Origin: Bradyrhizobium sp. DOA9
GTDB taxonomy: Bacteria > Pseudomonadota > Alphaproteobacteria > Rhizobiales > Xanthobacteraceae
Direction of reading: 5' to 3'
Assembly (NCBI RefSeq): GCF_000617845.2
Contig: NZ_DF820425.1
Span: forward strand, 6,082,741-6,146,740
DNA length: 64,000 bases
Within the stretch, counting starts at the first letter, position 1. The number at the start of each line of letters is the position of its first letter. Both the position numbers and the translations under genes were made by a program. The notes below the pieces were generated by a model that made no database searches, was not told where the DNA came from, and worked only from the letters and a program-made list of their open reading frames with translations. Below, in pieces: positions 1 to 8,137 of the stretch.

Positions 1-566
1 GTGAGCAGCGCACCGTCATTGCCGATGCCGTGCTGCCGCGCCAGCGTGCCGAGCGCGGCGGTGCGCGACACCAATACGGCCATCAGATTGGCCATCGACG
101 TGCCCGTGACGAAGATGCCGCTTGCGCTCTCGGGGAGGAGGAACAGGCGACGCATCCAGTCGACGATCTGGCGCTCGACCTCGATCGGCATGTGGTCGCG
201 TCCGCCGAGATTGGCGTTGAGTCCGGCGGCGAGCATCTCCGCGAGCATGCCGACCGCGGTGCCGCCGCCATGCACCCAGCCCATGAAGCCGGGATGGACG
301 TTACCCGTCGCGTAAGGCGCGACATGTTCGGTGAACTCGCGATAGACGTCCGCAAGATCGCTCGCCTCGCGCGGCACGTCGGTCTTGAGCGCCGCGCGGA
401 CCTCGGCGGGGATCGGCTGCCACACCGGACGCGCCCGGACATTGGCGATGCCGTCGATCGTCTCGTCCAGCATGCGGTGGGCCAGCGCGCGAAACTCGCT
501 CCAGTCCTGCGGATCGAGCGAGGTATTCGCGACGGAGCTTTGCGTATTGCGGATGATCTCGTTCAC
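1..566 (-). CDS. Group II PLP-dependent decarboxylase, N-terminal part (cut by window start)
   Basis: The first 188 codons are visible; the C-terminal two thirds lie outside the window. The start is a GTG at 566, which shares a GTGA overlap with the stop of the upstream ATP-grasp gene, so translation is probably coupled. The reading contains HPGFMGWVHGGG (about residue 88) followed by a stretch like the conserved N-terminal part of aromatic-amino-acid, glutamate and diaminobutyrate decarboxylases. GIFVTGTSMANLMAVL stands where this family has its G-G-S-x-A-N cofactor phosphate motif. The PLP-binding lysine is not in view. It is the last visible gene of an operon with a glycosyltransferase, a second PLP enzyme and an ATP-grasp ligase. 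The substrate cannot be inferred. Confidence 0.8.
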   Translation of the reverse strand, partial: MNEIIRNTQSSVANTSLDPQDWSEFRALAHRMLDETIDGIANVRARPVWQPIPAEVRAALKTDVPREASDLADVYREFTEHVAPYATGNVHPGFMGWVHGGGTAVGMLAEMLAAGLNANLGGRDHMPIEVERQIVDWMRRLFLLPESASGIFVTGTSMANLMAVLVSRTAALGTLARQHGIGNDGALL

Positions 567-1816
567 GCTGCGCTCTCCCTGCCCGTCTTTGCGTGTCGCG
601 ACAGCATCGCCGTGAACGCGGCAAAGATCTTGCGCATCTGCGGCGGCTTGTACGGAAACACGACCGGCGAATCCATGTTGTGCACGACGGCGGTGTTGTC
701 GGCCTCGAACACCAGAAGCTCGCCGTTCGCGTTCTCGGCGCAATCGACGATGAAGTAATCGAGGCCGACGCGCCGGCTCATCTCCTCGAGGGCGCTTCTG
801 TGACGGTCGCCGAACGCATGGTCGAAGTCGCGCATGAAGGCGGCTTCCTCGGCCCGCTTCTCTTCGCTGAAGGCCATGTAGGCGTTGAGATACCAGATGT
901 CCCAGCGGTCGGCGATCGCCATGTGGCACGCGTAGGGCTTGCCGTCGACCATGGTGAGGCGATACTTGCGGTAGAGCCCGTCAGGGCTCACGTAATCGAC
1001 GAAGCGCGCGACGAAGAAGTCGTGCTCTTTCCGTTCGGCGAGGTAGGCCGCGAGCGCCGCCGCATCGTCGAGCCTTGCGAGCCCGACTCCGGCATGCGAG
1101 CCGCGCGGCCGTGCGATCATCGGAAAGTGCAATTCGCCTGCGGTGTCCGTACACGCGATCCGTCCCTGCGAGAGGTCCGACAATTGCGCGCGCGTTACGT
1201 GGACGGTCGCGGGAATGTCGAGGCCGGGCACGTCGGCCAGCAGCCGGTACAGCTTGTCGCGATCGAGATTGCCGATGCGATCGGGGCGATTGAGCAGCGG
1301 CCGCGGCCAGCGCGGCGCGGCCTTTTCGATCAGCGCGAGCGCCTCGCGGCATTCCTCGGAATCGGACGCGACGACGATGGCCACGTCGTGCTCGGGCAAG
1401 GTCTCGGGCAAACCGACGCCCTTGATCACATAGAGCGTCAGCAGCTCGACATCGGAGCCTTCGAGCAGGAAATCGATCGGCGTGTTGCCGCCCATGTCGA
1501 TGTCGGCTCCGAGCGCGAGCAGGCGCATACCCGGCTTCGGGGCTGCGCTCGGCGTTCGGAACAATTGATGGAAGGCCAGCACTTCGGACTGGATCGCAAG
1601 CCCGCGATCCTTGTCGCCCAGCAGCTGGGTGATCAGCGACAGGTCCAGCCCCTCGCCCGCCAACGCGGTCCCTGCCGCGATGCGCGCGACGAGCTGGTCT
1701 CGCAACGGATGCAGATCGACGCCTTCGAAGGCCCGGCGCGTCAGTTGCGCAAAGCCGATGCGGTCGGCATAGTTCGCCGCGGTCACGCCGATCGGCGCGG
1801 AAACCGGATGCTGCAT
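563..1816 (-). CDS. RimK-type ATP-grasp ligase-like protein
   Basis: 417 residues. The C-terminal half has an ATP-grasp layout: FPMIARPRGSHAGVGL near residue 235 (nucleotide-binding loop region), a middle strand section ending in DGKPYACHMAIADRWD, and LLVFEADNTAVVH near residue 385, which supplies the acidic/Asn metal-binding residues. Family members join a carboxylate to an amine or thiol via an acyl phosphate. The N-terminal half has no domain I recognise. The start ATG is 1 nt from the stop of the upstream PLP enzyme, and its own stop overlaps the next gene (GTGA). The operon context with two PLP enzymes suggests synthesis of an amide-containing small molecule or a peptide-like modification; that is inference. 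Confidence 0.75.
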   Translation of the reverse strand: MQHPVSAPIGVTAANYADRIGFAQLTRRAFEGVDLHPLRDQLVARIAAGTALAGEGLDLSLITQLLGDKDRGLAIQSEVLAFHQLFRTPSAAPKPGMRLLALGADIDMGGNTPIDFLLEGSDVELLTLYVIKGVGLPETLPEHDVAIVVASDSEECREALALIEKAAPRWPRPLLNRPDRIGNLDRDKLYRLLADVPGLDIPATVHVTRAQLSDLSQGRIACTDTAGELHFPMIARPRGSHAGVGLARLDDAAALAAYLAERKEHDFFVARFVDYVSPDGLYRKYRLTMVDGKPYACHMAIADRWDIWYLNAYMAFSEEKRAEEAAFMRDFDHAFGDRHRSALEEMSRRVGLDYFIVDCAENANGELLVFEADNTAVVHNMDSPVVFPYKPPQMRKIFAAFTAMLSRHAKTGRESAA

Positions 1817-1817
1817 C

Positions 1818-3446
1818 TCACACCTCGAATGCGGACTTTACCGGCACTGAAGCGGCTGTGCCACCGGCGAGCAGCAGCTCGATCTTCACCAGGACGTGGG
1901 CGATATGGTCGAGAAGGTGCTGCACGTTGCGCTGCGCCTCCGCCCTGTCGGGCGACCAGGCCTCCGTCACGAGCCGCGCGCCGACGCAGAGGCGCAGCAG
2001 CGCCCGCGGCGTCTCGTCTTCTCGCTCCAGTCGCACCGGCTGGCCGATCAGGTAGCGCTGCGCAGCGACATGACGGTCCTCCGCGCTGCCGCTGATCTCC
2101 GCGCTGACGTCACGCGCCAGCGCGCGATAGACGGCCGTGGTCTCGGCAATGGAAACCGGCTTGCCGTCGCACAGCAGCGTGAATGGAAAGATGGTGGGCT
2201 GCGCGAATTCCTCGTCGTCGATACCGGCCACCTCGGTCGCGGCCGGAACAGAGCGCAACGACGGCGACAATGCGATCATGCTGTCGATGCCGGCAGCGAG
2301 CTCGGCGAGCATCTCGGCGCGGAAAGCCCCGGGCACGGCGTAGTAGCTGCCGATCTCGGCCAGCGCCGCCTCCCAGCGCAGCCATTGACCGAAATTCGGG
2401 CGAGGCTCGAAGCGCGAACGCAGCGCCGTCCAGGCCATCGGCCAATCGCAGCGGCCGGCGTAATCGAAGATTCCAGGCGCGATCCCCTCGACGCGATCGA
2501 GCGACCGCGAGAGGCCCTTCGGCACCAGCAGCGCACCGCTGAAGGCAGGTCCGCCGAAGAACTTGGAGCCGGTTATCAGCACCATATGGCCGCGGTCGAG
2601 ATGGGAGCGCAGCCGCCGGCGACCGAGCCTGGCTTGGCAGGCGTCGACGACGATCTGCACCTTGCGCGGCCAGCGCCGCGCGATCTCGTCGAGGCAGGCC
2701 GCGCTCGGTGCGCGCCATCCGAGCTTGGAGGAATCCACGATCTGGAGCAGCACGGGCGCGCCTTGCGCGATGGTGGCCTCGATCGCATGCAGCACCGCTT
2801 CATCGGCGTCCGTGCGCATCGCAATCCCGGCCCCCGGCGCGCGCAGCGGCAGCGAGACGCTGGCTCCGGCCAGCCCCGCCACCGCGGCGTCCTTGCGAAC
2901 CGCAAAACCGCTCGCAGTCAAGGCGCTGAAATGATGTCCACGCGCGGTATGGGTCGTGCCGCTCCCGGTCTGATCGGCGCCGACCACGATCGTCACCGGC
3001 CGCGCGCCGAGCATCGTGCGCGCCAGGAAAAGGGCATGGAGCTGGGAGTCCGTGCCGGACGGCGAGAATACCACGTCGACGCGCGGCGAGAGCTGGAGAT
3101 GCCCACGCAGCTCGTCGCGCAGGTCCTCGCAGCGTGCATTGAAAGCGACCTCGACCTCGTCGAACAGGCACTTGTGCATCAGCTCTTCGCGCGCCAGCGC
3201 TACGCGGTCATAGGCCGCCTGCGAGATCGTCGAGGCGGTCGAGGAGGCGAAATTCCAGATCGCCGGCTCCGGTGAAGCCGGGCAGCCATAGGCGTTGACG
3301 CGGCCCGTGGGATCGAGCGACAGGCGCGGGTCTCCGCCGGAAACGAGCAGCGTGTCGAGCGGCGTGAAGAGATCGCGCAGGCGATTGCGCGAGCCGCCGG
3401 CGGCGGCGCCTTGCATCTCCAACCGAGGGGATGCGCGGCCTCTCAT
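1818..3446 (-). CDS. PLP-dependent aminotransferase-fold enzyme of unknown substrate
   Basis: About 542 residues from the ATG at 3446. The open frame continues to 3539, but that part overlaps the upstream gene, which stops at 3457; the alternative ATG at 3470 would overlap by 14 nt. Fold-type I features: SPSGTDSQLHALFLAR (phosphate-binding turn), IVVDACQARLG (the Asp that contacts the pyridine nitrogen) and LITGSKFFGGPAFSG (candidate Schiff-base Lys). The N-terminus (VNAYGCPASPEP..FASSTAS) and the last 150 residues do not match cysteine desulfurase or class III enzymes I know. It lies 10 nt after the glycosyltransferase stop and ends 1 nt before the ATP-grasp start, so it sits inside one transcription unit. 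Confidence 0.75.
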   Translation of the reverse strand: MRGRASPRLEMQGAAAGGSRNRLRDLFTPLDTLLVSGGDPRLSLDPTGRVNAYGCPASPEPAIWNFASSTASTISQAAYDRVALAREELMHKCLFDEVEVAFNARCEDLRDELRGHLQLSPRVDVVFSPSGTDSQLHALFLARTMLGARPVTIVVGADQTGSGTTHTARGHHFSALTASGFAVRKDAAVAGLAGASVSLPLRAPGAGIAMRTDADEAVLHAIEATIAQGAPVLLQIVDSSKLGWRAPSAACLDEIARRWPRKVQIVVDACQARLGRRRLRSHLDRGHMVLITGSKFFGGPAFSGALLVPKGLSRSLDRVEGIAPGIFDYAGRCDWPMAWTALRSRFEPRPNFGQWLRWEAALAEIGSYYAVPGAFRAEMLAELAAGIDSMIALSPSLRSVPAATEVAGIDDEEFAQPTIFPFTLLCDGKPVSIAETTAVYRALARDVSAEISGSAEDRHVAAQRYLIGQPVRLEREDETPRALLRLCVGARLVTEAWSPDRAEAQRNVQHLLDHIAHVLVKIELLLAGGTAASVPVKSAFEV

Positions 3447-3456
3447 CCCGAAAGGC

Positions 3457-4242
3457 TCACGCCGCGGCATCGGCCGCCGCCGCAGGCGCAGCTGCGAATT
3501 GGGATGCGATGTCGCCGTGGAACACCGATGGCCCGACATGGTCGAGCGGGCTCTGAATGTCGGCCCAGATCTCGCCGCCGATATCGGTCCAGCGCTTGCA
3601 GAAGGCGAAGTCCTCGGACAGATACGTGCCGGTCACCGGATCGATCATGCATTCGAACAACGCGAACCGGTTCCGGCTCGCCGCCAGCGTATCGTGGGAA
3701 TGCTCGCGGAAGAACTGGAGGTTCGCATAGTCCGGGTGGCGGCACATCGCCTCCAGCACGTGACGCCGGATCATCAGGAAGCCGGTGCCGGCATAGCGCA
3801 CGCGGGTGAAGCCGTTCACCACCACGATACGGTCGGGATCCTCGATCTCGAGCACGTAGTCGAGCGAGGCCGCCGGCACGTCGGCCCGACCCGACTGGAT
3901 CGCACGCGCGGCCTTCTCCCAATTGACCCGCTTGATCGGATAGCAGCCGGCGACGACGTCCGCGCCGCATTCGATCAGCCGGAACACCTGCTCCGGCTTG
4001 AAGCCGATATCGGCATCGATGAACAGGAAATGCGTCGCCTTGGGATCGTCCAGGAACATCGCGGCGAGGTTGGCCCGGGCCCGGGTGATCAGCGCGTCGC
4101 CGTCGCGCAGGAGAACCTTGAGCTCGAGATTGGACATGCCGTGCACGGCCCGCTGCAAAGCGAAGATCGAGCTCGCATAGATGCTCGACACTTGCCCGCC
4201 GAAGCAAGGCGTCGCGACCACCAGCTGCATCCTGTCCGACAT
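3457..4242 (-). CDS. GT-A type glycosyltransferase-like protein
   Basis: 261 residues, first gene of the four-gene operon. LVVATPCFGG opens a GT-A Rossmann-like domain, ALITRARANLAAMFL follows, and HFLFIDADIGFKPEQ (near residue 92) carries the DxD metal/sugar-nucleotide motif. YAGTGFLMIRR and LSEDFAFCKRW resemble the acceptor and ED motifs of GT2/ANP1-like transferases. The last 15 residues are Ala-rich. GCGGAG lies about 6 nt before the ATG. A CtrA-type box is centred about 57 nt upstream. Cytoplasmic, no membrane segment. Possible jobs include flagellin or surface glycan modification, given the flagellar neighbours, but the acceptor is unknown. Confidence 0.75.
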   Translation of the reverse strand: MSDRMQLVVATPCFGGQVSSIYASSIFALQRAVHGMSNLELKVLLRDGDALITRARANLAAMFLDDPKATHFLFIDADIGFKPEQVFRLIECGADVVAGCYPIKRVNWEKAARAIQSGRADVPAASLDYVLEIEDPDRIVVVNGFTRVRYAGTGFLMIRRHVLEAMCRHPDYANLQFFREHSHDTLAASRNRFALFECMIDPVTGTYLSEDFAFCKRWTDIGGEIWADIQSPLDHVGPSVFHGDIASQFAAAPAAAADAAA

Positions 4243-4291
4243 CGACCGCTCCGCCCCGCTGCAATCCTCACCAAGAGGTAAACAGGCCTGG

Positions 4292-4307
4292 TTAACGGCG
4301 TCTTAAC
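4292..4307 (-). promoter_or_regulatory. CtrA-type box upstream of the four-gene operon
   Basis: The plus strand reads TTAACGGCGTCTTAAC, a perfect TTAA-N7-TTAAC. The minus strand also reads TTAA-N7-TTAA, and the arms GTTAA/TTAAC are palindromic. It lies 49 nt upstream of the glycosyltransferase ATG, in the 72-nt gap after flgL. TTAA-N7-TTAA is the established recognition sequence of the alphaproteobacterial cell-cycle regulator CtrA. The assignment rests on sequence match only. Confidence 0.6.
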
Positions 4308-4314
4308 GCCCCCC

Positions 4315-6198
4315 TTAAAGGAACTTGACCAGCGAGAGCTGCGCCAGGTTCGACGTCACCTGATAGGACGCCTGCAGCGCATTCTGCAGCGCCAGGATCT
4401 CGCTCGCGACCTGGTCGGGCGAAGCCGATTCCGCCTGGTCGATGATGGTCTGCAGCTGCGCCTTGGCCTGGGTCTGGCGCGTGCTCGCGTCCTTCATCGT
4501 GTTCTGGGCCATCGCGATGTCGGTCTGGATGTCCTCGATGCGCTGCTGTCCGGGCTGCTGGGTCAGCGCCTGGGTCACCCGCAGGCTCAGCGCCGAGACC
4601 TGCCCGCCCGAATATTGCCCGGTCGGCGAGGTCGAGAAGGTGCCGAACACCGCGATCGCCTGCAATTGCCGGCGGATCGCGTCCTCATTCGCCTGCGCGC
4701 CGTACTGCACCGTCACGGCATCGTCGACCCGCGCCATCGCGGTCGAGCGCGCCGAGCCGGGCCCGTCATTGCCCAAATACCATTTCACCGTATTGGCCGA
4801 GCCGTTCACCAACGTGGTCGCCGAGCTCGCCGGCGAGGAGCCGACACGCAGCGGCGGCTGGGTGGCGGTCACCGGCGTCGCGCCGAAGCCGAGCGCGCTC
4901 AGCGCGCCGGTGTTCGACGTCGTGACGCTGAGGCTCGCCGCATCGTCGGTGTTGATCGTGATCGAGCCGCCGTGGATCGTCGAGGGCCTCGACGTGCCCG
5001 TGATCTGGTCGATCTTGCTCATCAACGTCTGGATGCTGTCGGTGACGTTGAGCTGGTTGCCGGTCGCTCCCGAAGCCACGAAGGTCAGCGTGGTGCCGTT
5101 GACGGTGATGGTATCGCCCGCCACGAACCCCGGCGAGATCGAGTCCGAGGGGCTCGCGCCCGACAGCGCGGTGGCGCCGCTGATCGGCGCGGGCGGCACG
5201 GCCTGGTTGTTGACGGGGGTGCCGATCGCAGAGCTCGCGGTGTTGAAGAAATTGTCGCCGGCGACAATCGCCGATGCCGCCACCAGCGAGGTGTTGGCGA
5301 GCTTGGCAATCGCGGTGTTCAGCGCCGTGTTGAGGTTCGCGGCGGTATTGTCGGGATTGACGGGGGTGCTCGCATCGATCGCGAAACTGCCGAGCGGGGT
5401 CGGCGTCGCCGAGGACGCCGTCAGGTCGATCTGCTCGGTGGTGCCGTCCGGCAGGGTGAACTGAATGCTGAGCTTGTCGCCGTTGTTCGGATTGACGCCG
5501 TTGAGATCGACCGAGAACGACACCGGCGAGCCGGCCGGGCCGGTCACGGTCGCGCCCGTCAGCGTCGAGGACACCGCCTTGATCTTGAGGCCGAACGGCG
5601 ATCCGGCGACGTCTTCGGACACCTGCACGGAGCTTGGCGTCGGCTGCGTCTGCACCAGCCGCCCCATGCCGTTGGCTCCCAGATCGGCGGCCTGGCGCTC
5701 CGCCATCACGGTCTTGAAGCCGGCCTGCGTCGTGGTGCCGTTGATGATGTCGCCGGCATCGGCCACCGACTGGGTGTTGACGGCCGTTCCGGAGAACAGG
5801 TAGCGGCTGCCGGTCTGGGTGTTGAGGACGCCGACCATCGAGCCGAACTGGGCGGCCGCGGTGTTCTGCGCGATCGTCTGGCCGTTGACGTTGAGATCCT
5901 GCGCGGTGTTGGCGGAGCCCGTCTGCACCGTGCTGCGGATCTTCGTCAGCGATTGCAGCGCGGTGTTGGCGAGGTTGATGCTGACGTTGACGTTGGTGAT
6001 CGTGTCGGTATAGGCGGCGATGTTGGAGAGCTGCGCGCGGCCGGCGATGGCAAAGCCCTCGTTGGTGCCCATGCCGGAATAGTTCTGCGACAGCTTGCCG
6101 GTCGCAAGCTGCGTCGACAGGTCGGTGAGCTGCTGATTGATGTTGCGGATCTGGGCGCCGAGAATCGACGAGGAGTAGTTGATGCTGGCGATCGACAT
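4315..6198 (-). CDS. flgL: Flagellar hook-filament junction protein FlgL (HAP3)
   Basis: 627 residues, roughly twice the usual FlgL. The N-terminus (MSIASINYSSSILGAQIR..QQLTDLSTQLATGK) is a flagellin/FlgL D0-D1 helix. The C-terminus (SASPDQVASEILALQNALQASYQVTSNLAQLSLVKFL region) is the matching D0 helix ending in a hydrophobic residue. The extra mass lies in the middle. It includes about residues 335-440 (ISGATALSG..GDTITVNGTTLTF..SALGFG), which closely resembles a segment of FlgE in this operon and looks like a Flagellin_IN-type domain. It is exported by the flagellar type III system and joins the hook to the filament. Third gene of flgE-flgK-flgL; 21 nt after flgK. Confidence 0.93.
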   Translation of the reverse strand: MSIASINYSSSILGAQIRNINQQLTDLSTQLATGKLSQNYSGMGTNEGFAIAGRAQLSNIAAYTDTITNVNVSINLANTALQSLTKIRSTVQTGSANTAQDLNVNGQTIAQNTAAAQFGSMVGVLNTQTGSRYLFSGTAVNTQSVADAGDIINGTTTQAGFKTVMAERQAADLGANGMGRLVQTQPTPSSVQVSEDVAGSPFGLKIKAVSSTLTGATVTGPAGSPVSFSVDLNGVNPNNGDKLSIQFTLPDGTTEQIDLTASSATPTPLGSFAIDASTPVNPDNTAANLNTALNTAIAKLANTSLVAASAIVAGDNFFNTASSAIGTPVNNQAVPPAPISGATALSGASPSDSISPGFVAGDTITVNGTTLTFVASGATGNQLNVTDSIQTLMSKIDQITGTSRPSTIHGGSITINTDDAASLSVTTSNTGALSALGFGATPVTATQPPLRVGSSPASSATTLVNGSANTVKWYLGNDGPGSARSTAMARVDDAVTVQYGAQANEDAIRRQLQAIAVFGTFSTSPTGQYSGGQVSALSLRVTQALTQQPGQQRIEDIQTDIAMAQNTMKDASTRQTQAKAQLQTIIDQAESASPDQVASEILALQNALQASYQVTSNLAQLSLVKFL

Positions 6199-6219
6199 GT
6201 TTCAGAGCCCTGTTACTGT

Positions 6220-8103
6220 TTACAATTGAGCCTGGATCAACGTGTTCATCATGCTCTGCACCACCGACATGACGTGGGCGTTGGCGGCGTAGGCGTTCTG
6301 CAGCTGGATCAGGTTCGACATCTCCGAGTCCAAATTGACCTTCGAGGTCGAGTCTAACTTGGCCTGAAGCGTCGAGACCACCACGCTCTGGCCCTGCTGC
6401 AGCTGGGTCGCCTGGGTCGCGGCGTTGGCCTGCACGCTCAGGAACTGCTGGAGGAAGTTCGAGACGCTGCCGGTGAAGGGCTGGGTCGCCGAGCCGAGGC
6501 CGCTCTGCGGCGCATAGGAGAACACCGCACTGGTGAGCTGCGAATAGAGATAGTCCGAACGCGTGGTGTCGCCCGCGGGCGTCACCGGCGAGTTGTTGTA
6601 GACCGACATCCTGGTCGGGTCGGCGACCAGCTGCGTGTTCACGGCGATGCGCCCGGCAAGGCCGGTCATCTGCGAGCCCGATGCCGTGATCGCGCCGGTG
6701 TAGAGCGCCTGCCCGCCGTCGGTGAACAAAGGCAGCTGCGGATTGCCCGAGGTCAGCGACGAGACCGTCTTGGTGGTCGAGGCCGAACCGACCTTGGCAA
6801 GCCCGGTGTTGTCGTCGGTCACCCGCAGAGTCGTGGCGGTCGCCGGCGACGGCGCGGCGGAGAACGACAGATGCGCGCTCGGCAGCGCGGTGTTGAGTGC
6901 GGAGGCGATCGCGCCCATGCCGCCGGCGAAGTCGACGCCGATCCGCATCGGGTTGGCGTTGGTCGCGTTCTGGAGCGGCAGCGCGGCCGGGTCGGTCACG
7001 TTGACCAGCGTGATCTGGCGCTGCGTGTTGGTCGCCGTGTCCGTATAGGTGATGTTGACCGTGTTGCCCGGCAGCGCACCGGCGAGCTCGAGATCGAAGC
7101 CGGCCGGCGGGCCGGAGACGGTGCTGCCCGCCGTGGTCTTGTCGGACAGCGCGCTCGCCATCGTGGCGGCGAGCTGGTCGATCTGGTTCTGCGCCTGCAC
7201 CAGAATTTCGTCGCGCAGCTTCAGGTCGGCCGCGATCTGGCCGGACGACACCACGTTGTTGGCGACGACGTCGACCTGCGAGCCGTTCGGCAGCTTGATG
7301 TTGAGCGCGCCGACGCCGGACTTGGCGGGGTCGATGTTGTAGAGCGACGTCGCCGACAACGCGCCGGCGGAGGCAAAGGAGAATTCCGAGGCCAGCCCCG
7401 CGCCGACCAGCTGGATGCCGGTCGTGGTGTAGATGTTGGCCTGGTTCGAGTTGTCGGTGGTGACGCGGACATCGACATATTTCGACAGCGTGTTGATGGC
7501 CTGGTCGCGCTGGTCCATCAGCGTTGCGGCCGAGGGATCGTTGGCCGACAGGCCCTGGAGCCTGGTGTTGATGTCGGCGATCTGCTTCATGGCCGCATTG
7601 GCGGCCTGCGCCGAGTTGCCGAGATCCTGCTCGACGTTGGAGCGCAGCGACTGGATGCCCTTGGTGGTGACGTTGAGCTGCGTCGCCAGCGCCTGTGCCG
7701 CACCGAGCGCGACCGTTTGCGCCGATGACGCCCCCGAGCTGGTCGACAGCGCCTGCAGCGCCGTCGTGAACTTGTTCAACGCATCTTCGAGCGTGCCGGA
7801 ATTGCCGGGCGTGCCGTAGACATTCTGAAGCTGCTTCAGGATGTTGGCCATCTGGTCGGCGTAGCCGCCGCCGCCGGTCTCGGTCCGCAGCTGGTTCTGC
7901 ACGTAGGTGTCGAGCAGGCGGCTGACGCCGGTGGTCATCGCCGTCGCGCCGAACTCGCCGGTGGTGACCTCGATCTGGTTCGGGGTCTGGACGACGTAAC
8001 CCGGCGTCTGCGCGTTGGCGACGTTCGAGGAGACGATCGAGAGCGCGGCCTGGTTGGCACGCAGACCGCTCATCGCACTGGCGAGGGCTGAACTCAAACC
8101 CAT
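6220..8103 (-). CDS. flgK: Flagellar hook-associated protein FlgK (HAP1)
   Basis: 627 residues, somewhat longer than enterobacterial FlgK. The N-terminus MGLSSALASAMSGLRANQAA..VSSNVANAQTPGYV is the rod/hook-family D0 helix with the ANxxTPGY motif. The C-terminus (SNLIQLQNAYAANAHVMSVVQSMMNTLIQAQL) is the standard FlgK coil. An internal Ala/Thr-rich insertion follows PGNTVNITYTDT (about residues 345-480). It forms the first junction ring on the hook. It starts 34 nt after the flgE stop, so it is probably co-transcribed from the sigma-54 promoter before flgE. Confidence 0.94.
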   Translation of the reverse strand: MGLSSALASAMSGLRANQAALSIVSSNVANAQTPGYVVQTPNQIEVTTGEFGATAMTTGVSRLLDTYVQNQLRTETGGGGYADQMANILKQLQNVYGTPGNSGTLEDALNKFTTALQALSTSSGASSAQTVALGAAQALATQLNVTTKGIQSLRSNVEQDLGNSAQAANAAMKQIADINTRLQGLSANDPSAATLMDQRDQAINTLSKYVDVRVTTDNSNQANIYTTTGIQLVGAGLASEFSFASAGALSATSLYNIDPAKSGVGALNIKLPNGSQVDVVANNVVSSGQIAADLKLRDEILVQAQNQIDQLAATMASALSDKTTAGSTVSGPPAGFDLELAGALPGNTVNITYTDTATNTQRQITLVNVTDPAALPLQNATNANPMRIGVDFAGGMGAIASALNTALPSAHLSFSAAPSPATATTLRVTDDNTGLAKVGSASTTKTVSSLTSGNPQLPLFTDGGQALYTGAITASGSQMTGLAGRIAVNTQLVADPTRMSVYNNSPVTPAGDTTRSDYLYSQLTSAVFSYAPQSGLGSATQPFTGSVSNFLQQFLSVQANAATQATQLQQGQSVVVSTLQAKLDSTSKVNLDSEMSNLIQLQNAYAANAHVMSVVQSMMNTLIQAQL

Positions 8104-8137
8104 ATCACTGGCCGCCTTTGGTTACGTCAAGCGCCGA

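Noticed and set aside
593..2095. 500-codon plus-strand frame opposite the ATP-grasp gene
   Set aside because: Arg/His/Ala-rich antisense artefact; the minus-strand genes have clear motifs and tight operon spacing.
4292..4320. Terminator of flgL
   Set aside because: GGCG..CGCC can form only a 4-bp stem and has no U-tract; the CtrA-type reading of the TTAA pair explains the sequence better.
4615..6357. 580-codon plus-strand frame opposite flgL
   Set aside because: Antisense artefact of low-complexity, Arg/Gly-rich composition; flgL on the minus strand is unmistakable.
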